A DNA stretch of 64,000 nt from Aplidium turbinatum. Lineage: Eukaryota > Chordata > Ascidiacea > Aplousobranchia > Polyclinidae. Positions 38,501 to 50,500 of this stretch are shown here, piece by piece. The notes beneath the pieces were generated by a model, which saw only the letters and a program-made list of their open reading frames with translations, was not told the DNA's origin and did not search any database. The position numbers and the translations under genes were made by a program. Where the stretch lies: NCBI GenBank assembly GCA_918807975.1, contig OU964922.1:18340329-18404328 (forward strand), in the 5' to 3' direction. Position 1 is the stretch's first letter. Each line of letters opens with the position of its first letter.

Positions 38501-41500
38501 TCCTCTCTGATGATATCATTGGCTAGATCTGTGATGAGTTGGATGCCTGTGTCGCTGGATGCGTTGAGCTTTTCAGCCATGATGCCAGATGGGCCAGCTG
38601 CCTTTCCATTTTTTTATTCTTTTAAGTGCCTTAATCATTATGTCTTTAGTGATGTATATGATTATGGATGGACCTTGGACAGAAGGTTCCAAGAGAATTC
38701 TTCATTGAGCAGCTTTTCATAATATTGCTTCCAGGCTAACTTCTTAGTCTTGTCATCAATTGAATGGTTACCGCCATCAATCATCATCTCTAAATGCATT
38801 TCTCACAGCTGTGACATCTTCATTTTCTTTTTTCATCTGTTTAGCTAATTGGAAAATCTGGTATCTTTTGAGATCTAATTCGTTTAATTTTTCCTTAAAT
38901 GCTGATTCTTTTACTTGATATATGATTTGTTTGAGTATATCTTTTGGCTTCGATGTAATCTTGTTCCTGCCTCCTCTTTTCCACTTCCTGAAACATCACC
39001 TTTTCTCTGCAACCGCTATGTTGACGTCGGCATTCCAGTTCCACCACCAGGTTTGTCTGTGCCATTGCCGCTTCTTGAAGTAGCCGCATAATTTGCTTGC
39101 GGCATTATTGAATCACTTCAGTTTGCACCAGCGCTTCTCCATGGTTGTGGGTTGTGCTATTTGTGCATCGTCTAGTTCTTCCAACATAGGCGCCGACTTT
39201 TCAAAAAACCTTGGGGGGCGAGAAAGGTGATGACGTCATAACCATAACGCTGTTTTACTCAATTAAAATAGTCTTTGATTAAGCTTAGTGTCTTGTTTAT
39301 ATTGACACCTAGGTTGCAAACGGAATTTATTAGAACCGCTGCTTGAAACGATTAGTTTTACGCAAGCAGTACTCCCAGTCGTAAAATTTTTGATGTTGTT
39401 AGCTCATAATTGGAACAGTTGGAAAACAAGCCGATTCATTTCCTTTTCGTGCGAGTGAATAACAACGATCAAGACAGTGAAGTTATCGAAATGAAACGCA
39501 AAAAATCATGATCTCAAGCAGAGTGGAAACCCGCTATCAGTTTTATTAGCTTAGTTTCGCTCATTTTGCTAATTACTTAGCTTCAAAGCGTTAACAGCAG
39601 CGAAATGTTTTCTCTTCTGTTTTTTTAAGGAAAGTCTTTATCGAATACCGTATATCAGTAAGGTAGCCAGGAATTTTGAAAGGGGGGGTTTTGACAACCC
39701 AGCGGCGGGGGTCTGGGGGGTTTCCCCGAGAAAATTTAAAAAAATTACTTTGAATTTGGTGCATTCTGAGAGCATTTTCAACAAAAATGTGGGTATGAAT
39801 ATTCTTGTAAAATAGTGCTGTCCGGTAGCATAACAAAAGGATAAGATCATGTTTTCTTCGGCATTTTTCGGAAATAAAGCTAAATCTCTATGTTTTCTTG
39901 TTGCTTAATTCCTGGCTGAGATTATTGAATGTTTGGTATTGGCAAAACTCGCTCTTTTAATGCAATTTTGTTTAAAATTAGGCAATTTTTTTTTGACTGA
40001 AAGCATCATTCTCAATATTGTGACGTCACACGCGTGCCAAAGGGGGGATTGTAACCCCCAACCCCCCCCTGGCTATGCCATATACTCGAGTATAGGTCCA
40101 GATGTTCGCAAGTAATTTTCCCTCAAAAAGACAGGTTCAACTTATACACGAGACAACCCATACAGAATAATCCGTAATTTTTACATTGATTCAACGTCTG
40201 CAGACATTAAATTAATGTAATTATGACCGATTTTGCAGTCTGGGAAGCTCGGCAGTTTTCAAAATGAACGTATTTTTGCTGCGGCAAAATCAGTGACGAC
40301 GTAGATTACGCAGTGTTTGAATACGTTTATTTGCAGTGATTCAAACTTAATTTTCAAATCTTTCTTGTCAATTCTAAACTTTATGCACTTGTTGAGCAAT
40401 ATGCAAAGCTCACGAGACAAAACAGCGGAAAGAGCTGTTTTCAGAGATCAATTTTTTCATTTTTGTGTGTAGGATATAACCGTTCTAATTACGTATCATG
40501 ATCGTTAAAGTCGATGTCAAACCTTGGTGGTTAGCAAGGTGATAATAGCGGCAAGAGAGGTCGTTAATGCAAGCAATACCTGCGACCAAGACCATTAAAC
40601 ACCTTTTCTTTTATCGGTTTTCGGTTTAATTCCCACACATTGCGAACAAAACAATGCGTTCTGTTGAATCATAATTGATCTCACAGCGGGAAGACCTCGT
40701 CGAAAATAGCGCGTCTCATTTACTGGTTTCTTAATATTGCAGTGAACAGTTACGTGACTATTCCAGCAGCGTAAGTTACTCTACATCTACTTTGAAATTT
40801 CCACATGTATGAGAAAGCCATGCGATCAGCTGCTGTTTTGTGGGCAAGAGCAACGTAGGCTATTTTTTGCTTTCGCATTCTTAAAGTCCGATTAAATGAT
40901 GTAAATTTCTTTCGCAAAGTGTTTTATCTTTGAAACACCACTTGTAATAACCATTTTTGTTGCCCCTCAACCATAAATTTACGGGGGGCGCCGCCCCCCG
41001 GCCCCCCCGGAAGTCGGCGCGTATGTCTTCCAAGAAGGTGTGATGGAATTCCTGTTAAACCTTCATGTTCTTCAATTTCCAAGTTCTCAACATGGGCTTA
41101 AATCTGTTCCTCGCTGAGTGAAGAATGACGATTGATAAGTCACAAATCAGAAGGTGATCCTGGAGGGCACACTCATCACCGGAGATTTCATTTTTATGTC
41201 TTTCACTCGTTTCATGTTTTTTCTCCTTACAAGAATGTAGTCCATCTGTGTTTTATCTCTACCGGACTCATAGGTTATCTGATGACTCTTCCTGAACCAC
41301 GAATTGCAAATTGCGAAACTGTGAGCAGTAGCAAACTCAAGTATTCTTTCTCCCTCTGTGTTGCGTGTGCCATAAGCAGTTAAGCACGCCTGCTATGTAT
41401 TTTTCTACGTAAATTATCATGAAGGTGAAAAATCACTACTGTGCTTGCAACACCATTATTATTATTATGTACTTCTTCATAGCCTACAGCAGCTTTTCTT

Positions 41501-44500
41501 ACACGTCCATTCCAGTCTCTGCACGGGAGTAGAAATTCTTTGTCTTCATGGCAGCCACTATGAGTAGGTCATAGAAGGCATCCTTGCTGGCATCAGTGAG
41601 GCCCACTTGGGGTGCGTAAACTGACAAGAAGTTGAAAACATAGCTACTCACCACAAGCTTTAGTTGAATAATTCTATCCGAGAAATGTTGAATATCAAAG
41701 ACCTTTTCAATCCACTTCTCTGCAAGCAGAAAGCCCAAATCTGCTGTGCCTTGGCTGTTTCCTGACCAAAAGAACTTGTACCTCATGTCTTTCCCTTGTA
41801 TCATGCGCGCTGTATCATCTTTCCATCGAATTTCTTGAAGGCAGAAGATATCAATTCCTCTACGAGAGACTGTCTTTACCACTTTACTGGCTCTTGCTCT
41901 CATTGTTCCAATATTTTATAATGTAATCCTAACCTTTGGTTGTGGGATTTCGCTAAATAGCAATCTGGACGGCCCACTTCCACCCCTACCGTTTACGACA
42001 CCAGCAACTCCTAGGTTTCTGATTCCGTGTTCACGCGTGCAGGGCTGCGATTTTTGCCTTTTTCGGTGACGAGGTCACTCGACACGCGCCATCACTATTC
42101 GACAAACGCCGTGCCTTGCAGAAAAAAAAAAAAAACGAAAAAAAATTGAAAATTTATAGATGAAATAACCTAGGCTACGTTGAGTTGTCAACGTCTATGC
42201 CAGTTTGTATTTCGCCGTTTGAGCTAATTAACAATATTGCTCTGGTAAAATGACTGTTGGATACTTGCTATGAATTTTTTTCACATGTAGAAAACAGCCT
42301 AGTTCCCGACCAGACGTTCAGAAATACAGATGAAAAAAGCCGCTATTTTTATGGAAAGAAACATTTTGAACACTGCGGGAAAATGCTTTGATCGAAGTTC
42401 TAACGCCTGGCATCAAATATTTCGCCACACACGTTTCGTGCTATTCGACACAACGAGTTTCTAACTTTCTTTGAAGTAGGCTACTTTTACTTGTCAACGT
42501 CTATGCAAGTTTGTATTTATGTCTGACTTATGCACTTGTTGTTCCAAGAATGGAGAATTTTTTGCAATGTGAATAAAGAATAGTAGACAGATAAACACGG
42601 TTGCAACTCGACTTCCTTCCACTAAAAGGGTTTCTGTGATTACGTAATGGGCGACTTTGCACTTGCATTCACAAAAGCACCCAACCTAGCTAGCAAAACC
42701 CGTCGTTTTTACATTGATTCAACGTCTGCAGACGTTGAATCGAAAAAAGGAGAAGCGAAAAATATACTAGAGTAGTCTATCACGACCGCATTTTTTGATT
42801 TGTTGTGATGTAGGCCTAATAATACCAAAAGTAGCGATGCGCACGCTGTTACGTTAATTCACCTTAAATAACTCAGGGAGGAAAAGTAATTTAATTTTGG
42901 GTTACCTTCAAAGTAAGTTAACAGCACAAATCGATTTAAATTTCCTGGAGGGTTATATTGCGTAGGCTACCCAGACAGCAAAAATCATCATTTTACATTT
43001 ATTCAACGTCTACAGACGTTAAGTCAATGCAAAAATAACGAATTTTGATGCCTGCGTATCAATGCCCAAGAAGAGATTTACGTTTGTTTTACATTAATTC
43101 GACATCTAGCAACGTTGAATTGAATTATCATAAAATAACGTTAATTGTTCAACCAGGTACCGGTAACAAATTTAGAGCTCACTGCGAGATGATTGCCTCG
43201 ATTTACGTTTACACTAACATAATTTCGGCACAATTGGGATACTGCGAGCAAACACGAGTCTGTTTGATAAAGAACTAGCTGTCAGAATCGGAATTATCAG
43301 ATGCTGTATCGGAGGATGAGGTTGTCGCGTCGTCACTTGAAGACGCAAAACTGCCCGTTCATGAACGCGCGATGCCATATGATCGGAAGCATTACTTTAC
43401 TGCCCAAGAACCATTTATCGAATTTCGTATTACTTTTTTAACTTGACCCCGTAGCTTTTCTAATTCCAATTTGTTTCCGTCATAAAGTTCTTTACAAATA
43501 TTGCAAAATACCCGCTAACTTTTCCTTAATCTATAGCAGGTAAATTCTACTTTTTAACTGTATCTTATTTCACCATAATTTATATTCGCAACGACATCGG
43601 TAAACAATAAGCATTCGATGAAAAAATAACTTTTGCGTAACAATAGGCCGGTATTTATAAGGTTGCAAACTTTTTACAGTTCACAAGAGCATTGTCAGCG
43701 TATAAAATAGCTTGCGTGATGCTCTAGGCCAGGGTTTCCCAAAGTGGGGTCCGCGGACCCCTGGGGGTCCGCAAAGACTGCACAGGGGGTCCCTGACGAT
43801 ATGACAAAATGGCGAAAACAGGCTTGACATTGTACGGTACCGTACTTTCATTGTCGCAGATGAATGCCGCCGTGATTTGTAACTAAAATGAATTATTTAA
43901 TGAATGTTAGGCCGTGTCAATCTTAAATATTTGAAATGAATTAGTACGTCTTCGTAATTGCTCTACCTTAAAAATTGCATTCGGCGTCTATGATGCAACA
44001 ATTAAACGTACGGTGTATAGCAGTGGGGAAGGTTTGCTATATAGCTACAAGGCTAAACTGTTTTTCGGTTAGCTACCTGTAGGTCTATGCAGTCCGAGCA
44101 TTAAAATAGATAACCCCATAAGTGGTAAAGTTATGAAGTTCTGAAGTTTCAATTTTTGTTCGAATTGGCCTTAGGCCTAGCTTAATAATTCAAAATAAAA
44201 TAAAAATAATAGATAAAAACATAGAAATAACTCAATGCGAAGGGGCGGTGTTTAGGTATAAGAGTAGCAGTAGCAAAGGAACGATAGAATAGTAACGAAT
44301 CGAAGTTATCAGTTAATTCATTTGTGTTAACTTTTGGAAGAATGGCAAAGGTGGCACTGCAGCTGACAACATTTTTTACAAATATATTTCTGCGCAGCTT
44401 TTTCTCCGGTAGTCTACAAAGTCAGTAGGCCTACAACAATTGAGGCTAAGCGATAGCCTGTTGCAAAAGTTTGTGCAGAAATAAATTTGTCAAACATGTA

Positions 44501-47500
44501 CCGGTAGTCAGCTGCAGTGCCACCTCTGCGATTTTTCTAATATCCTGACTGACACTGATATTTTTTTTCTGTTTTTAAATTTTAGTGTTATAGTTCAAAT
44601 CTTATGGATAAATTTTTGAAGCGAAAGGATAAGTGGAATGATTCGGAATGTGAAGCTCAGCAATCTCAGGATGTTTCATCCCGGAAGACGAAGAGACAAA
44701 AAGTTCGAACATACGAATGTCCTTCAGATGTTACTAAGCCTCAGTGTTTAATATGCTACAAAACATTGTCGAAGGAATGTATGAAACCAGCCAAGTTAAA
44801 ACGGCATTTGATGGCTCAACATCCTGAGCTAGCTGGAAAGCCACAGGCTTTTTTTGACAGAAAGAAGAAAGAATATTTAAAGCAAAAAGAAACTTTTACA
44901 CAATCTTTGGTGTCGAACGAAAAAGTAATGAAAGCATCTTATTTAGTGGCGCTAAGGGTGGCTCGAGCCAAGAAAGCTCACACAATTGCGGAAAATTTAA
45001 TTCTTCCAGCAGCAATTGACATGTGTGAAGTAGTTTTGGACGGCAAATGTGCAGCCAAGCTTAAAGAAATTCCCTTGTCGAACAACACAATTTCAAGAAG
45101 AATCAATGAACTTTCGAATGACATAAAAGCACAGCTGCTTGAAAGACTGAATCAAACTAATTTTGCAATCCAATTGGATGAAAGTACGGACATTGCCAGC
45201 CAAGCACATCTCTTGGTTTATGTTAGATATTCATGGGGAGACGAAATGATAGAAGATTTCATGTTTTGTCATCAAATGCAATGCAGAACAACCGGTTTAG
45301 ACGTTTTCAACGTACTTTGTGATTTCTTTTCACAATCAGAACTGTCGTGGGAACGATGTGTGGCTATATACCGATGGTGCAGCTTCAATGACCGGCAAGC
45401 ACTCCGGGGCTGTAGCTCGTATCAGGGAAAAAGTACCAAACATTATACGAACGCACTGCATGATTCATCGCGAAGCGCTTGTTGCGAAACATTCAGGAAA
45501 ATCTTTGTCTGAAGTCTTATCTTTATGTGTCAAAGTTATCAACTCTATCAAAGCTCGCCCACTGCAGTCCCGAATGTTTTCGAAACTTTGCGATAAACTA
45601 GGCTCAGAACATTCAAGCCTTTTGCTCCATACGGAAGTTAGATGGCTGTCGCGAGGAAAAATTGTAGAACGCCTGTTTGAACTGCAAGAGGAGGTTTTAA
45701 TTTTCTTGCGAGTGCACAATGCGGACTTAGCTTCACTAGTAGCCGATGAAATTTGGCTTGGGAAACTTGCATATCTGGCAGATATTTTTAACCTTCTCAA
45801 TCAACTGAACTTGTCACTTCAGGGAAGAGATGCGAACATTTTACTCAGTCAAAACAAAATAACAGCATTCACAAAGAAACTCAACATATGGAAAACGAGA
45901 ATAAATGAAAATGTTGTGGATATGTTTCCTGTTCTGTGTGACTACATTGCCAACAAACCTTTAATAAATACAGATTTGATTTTCTCTGACATTCAACAAC
46001 ATTTGGAATTGCTTTCTGTACATTTTACGAAGTATATACTTTTTAAAAAAGACATATGAGAATTTTGACTGAATTTTAAACACTTTTGTTGTTGCAAAAA
46101 CTGATCTGTCAGGACGCAAAGAAGAAGAATTGGCTGAATTGTCATCTGACCGAACTTTAATGATTAGTTTCAATCAAAAACCTCTTGCATCTTTCTGGTT
46201 AAGTGTTGAGAACAAATATCCACTGCTCTCACAAAAGGCTACCAAATGTTATTACCTTTTGCCACTAGTACCTACATGTGTGAGACAGCATTTTCAGCTC
46301 TTACAAATATGAAGACAAAATACCGGTCCAGACTTATCGTAGACTCTGAATTGCGAGTTTGCTTGCCACAAATTGCTTCAAGAATTGACAAGTTGTGCAG
46401 TAAGAAGCAATCACATCCATCCCATTGATGTTGTCATTTCGATTAATAAACATGATTCAGTGTTACTTATTTTTATTTGTATTAACATTTATCGCTGTTT
46501 AGGCGGAAAATTGATGCGACGTAAGATTGGGGTCCGCAAAAAAACACTTTGACAAATAGGGGTCCATTGCCCAAAAAGTTTGGGAAACCCTGCTCTAGGC
46601 TACCGCCGTGTGACACGCGATGAAGAAGCGCATAAAATTTCGTTTGATTAAACATTAAAGCATACGGCAATTGCCGCCGTAATCCAAGGTTTGTTGATTT
46701 AGCGACGGCAATGTTTTTGCCGTCGTAGATACAAGCTAATTTCGAGGGCTGTATACATGTCCAGTAGGTACATAACTTAGCGCTTAATACTCCTTTGCAA
46801 TCACTCAACCAGCGTGCGATTAAAAGCTTAAGTGACTCTGATACCACACAACTTGTGCGGTAACTCGCGGCCAAACGCTTATAATCTGACTCTTGTGACG
46901 TCATATTACTATTCGACAAACAAACGCAGAAATTTTGGTCGTTCGACAAGAAAGAAAAAATCGCAGCCCTGCACGCGTGCACCTATCCGAGTCGAGTATC
47001 CTATCCTATGCTGGGTCTGCTACTATTCGGTGAGTTCCCTATTCGGTGAGAGCCTTTTTCGGAGAGTTCCCTATTCGGTGATTTTTTATCGGGTACCGTA
47101 GCCTAATTATCATTGCCGCTTTTACATCGTTTTAACGTCGCTAAACGTTGAAATAAGACCCTAACCCCAACCATAACCCCTAATCCCCAACTCCTAATCC
47201 CTAACCCTGAAACGGCAATGATAATTAGGCTACGGTACCCAATAATTAAAAAAAAATCAAAAAATCACCGAATAGGAAACTCTCCGAAAAAGGCTCTCAC
47301 CGAATAGGGAACTCACCAAATCGGACTCACCGAAACGGGCCATTCCGTCCTATGCCAGCCCGTGCACCTATCCGAGTCATCTCTGTTGGACCCAGGTAGG
47401 GCTGGATGCGAGAATGCAGCTAAAGGTACTACATCTGGGTACTTCTGCAATAGTTTACAAGCTTAAGCAAGCACCAAAGCGAAGCAGGAATAATCCATCT

Positions 47501-50500
47501 GGCCTCCATTCTGAAATTTGAACTAGTATGAAAACAATAATCTCTCGGACGTGTAGTGCGTGAATCTTTAGCGACCACTAGCTTACCGGTATGCTATTTT
47601 AATTTAAATACATTTACCAAACACATTCGTTGACCGAAAGAAGAACATCGTATTTTTAAACTTCACATGCATTGATAAATTCTAGTCTGTAGGATACGGA
47701 ATAAAATATGACTACGCTATTGATTAAGTGATAAAAAAAATCACCTCGATCCATAAACACTGCCACAATGTATCAATAATAATAAAAAAAAATGACTTAT
47801 TACAATGCTGTGAAATAACATGCAACTCTTGGCACTTCTCTATTTTGAAAAACACTGTGTAGTATGCAATTATCGCCTACTGCACTGGACCTGAGGTTAT
47901 TCTTGAAGATTCCAAGCCGAAGTTCCTTATCCTGGAGAAAATCTTAATGAAGCTGAGGCTATCATATTTTGCATAACTTTGAATGCAGCCTTAAAATGGC
48001 ACAGCTTTTAACTGGAGATTTCATTGCCTACTTCCAACTTCTAAGCTCTCCACTGAAGTTTATTTCTGACAGTTTTTAAAACAATCATAATAGTAATATG
48101 TGTTTTGATAGCGCTGTAGTGTATACATAGCAGATATGCGTTGCTCTCAACGCTTTGCAAAAGCAAACAGTGTCAATTGTCATTGTAGTCGCATACAGAC
48201 ACTATCGAGCATGTTGCCATGAAGCTAGAAGTACGCGATTCCATTTCACGTTATAAACTTTGTCGTACTGATGCTGCATACAAGGTTGTGCGTGACAGCA
48301 AAGAAATTGAAGAGCGCTACAGCTCATGTTAAGACAAGTCTTGTTTGAGTGGCAAGTCAGTACAGTATCCCAATACGTAGAAGTGAAGTGTCAGTTAATC
48401 CAGGCGAATGTGGTCTTGTCGTAGTTATTAGTAAGTTGGCGCTGGGATACAGGCTACTGCTATTAGCGATCAGTACGATTCGATCTTGATACAAAACAAT
48501 GAACGTACAACAAAGCAATCCGCATAAGCTGTTGCACATTTCACCGACACAAAGCTGACGTGTATTTTATTCACAGCAAGCGCATGATGGTGTCGAACAT
48601 AATTGCAACCATCATTGAACTGATGATCAGTAGTTCAAGCTGGTTCTTTCCGACAGGTATGTGACCTAGTCTTTTTAACCAATAAGTTTTAAGCATGGTG
48701 TCTTATGGGTAATTGGGTATTTTTGTAAATTATCATCATCAACCAGTCATGCCACCGGTGGCAGATGGCCTTCACGTACTGTATGTTTCTACACCATTAT
48801 ATCTTTCGCTGTCTTATCCAGGTGATGGCAATCTTTTCTTAAATGTCACTTCGCCATCATCTTTTCGGTCTCTCTACTGTAGTTCTTTTTTCATCTCTTG
48901 GTGTCCTCTCTGTTGTTCGCCATGCCCTTTCCTTTGCCGTTCTAAAGATTTTGGTATTATAATAATATCTTTTATATACCCAGCTAAACTATCACGCGGT
49001 TACGAATTAATTGGAATAATATAATATAATTATAAAATATTATAAATTTCGACCATGGCGACCTTTATACACCTGCCATGCCAACGTGCTGCTTAAAATT
49101 TGACGAGGCCGATCTGTCAGTTAGCCAAAATCGCTGGTACAAGTCGATAGTTTAATTAGTAGTTACTAAATATAGTCTTTGTGTATATATATGTATTTTG
49201 TATGATATTGCACTAACTTTGTGCTGTTATTATCATACAAATAAAGGATTAGATTTTGGCACTTGTGCTGGAAATGCAAAAAGCATCTGACAACGCTGGT
49301 AATAGAGAAACATTTGTCATTGTTAGTTTTGCAGTGCTGATTCAATGATCCCACTCTGGCAATTTGGATTTTCAAAACTATCATTTCAAAGGGACATAAA
49401 GTAAATTTAGCTTAGAGTTTAAAATCGAAATTACATTCGCCTCCAGTTTGCACGTTGGTAAGGCTTGTGTGTATAGATCGTTAATGGTTAAGATATGACC
49501 CATTATATCTTTCACGTTTCAATTTGAACTTTCCCAAAATCATTTCCTTCTGTTTGATTTCTGTAAAAAAATACTTGTGACTCTGATGTTGCGTACTGGG
49601 CTACTCTTTCCCCCCATACATTTCTCTTTCCGTTTCTATATACCGTCCACTCCAGCGGTATTTCCTTCACTCCGTTGATGTTTTCTTATTTTTGCATTAA
49701 AGTCTCCTATGATTAGGCTACTTTGTGGTGACTTTTATTCTTTTCCATGACATGATGCATTTCCTCGTATATTTCTTCTTCTTCGTCGTCATGGCTTGTG
49801 GTTGGTGGTGAATGTATTATTGTATTAACTATTATATTTGTATTTTTGCATAGAGTATTTAGTGTTGTTTTCATTGTGAGAGAAGGCACTTTATCACTGA
49901 TTTCTTATGTTTCTATAATCTACAATCTTGCGCTTAAATTGGTAAAAAAAAAAAACTTTCTTCCGTTAAATCTTACCAGCTGTTTTCCTTTTCTTCTTGT
50001 TCCCGCCAGTCTGCTTACATGCCACATTATCCATGTTCCATTTAGCTCGTGTATTAGCTCTAGTGGTCTGTATTCATCTTCCAGTCTTCTTACAGTATAA
50101 GTAGAAATGTTGATTTTGGGGGACGGAGATTTTTTTCGCACCCTTTGCGTTTCGGCTGCCGGGGACTAAGGGTATGTGTTCATTTGTGGGTTTAAACCTT
50201 CTCTCACCACGCTGGTTCAATGCGAGTTGGTGAGTAGGCTACCTGCAACTTGATCAAGTAGCAGGTGACACAGGGTTATTTATTTATTTACCTGTAGCAA
50301 ATCTACTGAACTGACCAAAACTGTTTTTAACTTAATAGGGGTGTTATTCTGTCAACACATCAAGCTATTTATTAGCTTTCGGATGCTTGTTTTTTATCAT
50401 TTTCGATTTTAATTTCAGATATTGATTTTGTCGTAACTCCGGATGCAACTTCGTATTCCTTCAGCAATTCCACCTTTGAGGCCAAGTTTCAACCAAGTGG

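Larger units (their letters stand above)
39185..41025. mobile_element. hAT-type MITE 'CATAGGCGCC', copy 3 (complete, 8-bp TSD)
   Basis: A 1841-bp element with tips CATAGGCGCCGACTT and (rc) CATACGCGCCGACTT. The perfect 8-bp TSD TCTTCCAA is at 39177-39184 and 41026-41033. It is nearly identical to copy 1 (7132-8998), including both inner insertions, so the two derive from one already loaded ancestor and are fairly young. No transposase. It is inserted between the LINE endonuclease and RT. Confidence 0.9.
42040..46971. mobile_element. hAT element, outer, TIR CAGGGCTGCGATTTTT, 8-bp TSD CACGCGTG
   Basis: Ends CAGGGCTGCGATTTTT and AAAAAATCGCAGCCCTG. A perfect, self-palindromic 8-bp TSD CACGCGTG lies at 42032-42039 and 46972-46979. 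About 2.06 kb is its own sequence; the rest is the inner hAT element at 43730-46592. No transposase of its own is recognised. The interior includes three hairpin-like relics with GATTCAACGTCTGCAGACG-type cores (42711-42741, 42970-43054, 43090-43130) and ACTATTCGACAAAC subterminal motifs at both ends. Confidence 0.85.
37860..47400 (-). mobile_element. LINE (non-LTR) copy split by four nested DNA elements
   Basis: Minus-strand order: a probable 5' part (47400-47348, 47012-46972 and 42039-41960), the endonuclease (41960-41034), then the RT and zinc-knuckle region (39184-37860). The gaps are exactly the insertions at 47013-47347, 42040-46971 (itself containing 43730-46592) and 39185-41025, each with its own TSD. 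The 3' end at 37860 cuts off after VVDGSNLI, so the C-terminus and tail are missing. The 5' limit is a guess. Confidence 0.78.

Noticed and set aside
660-47347. Arrays of CCGAATCGG units considered as CRISPR or satellite
   Set aside because: Units are 10-15 bp without unique spacers, arranged inverted at the ends of elements with target duplications in an animal genome.
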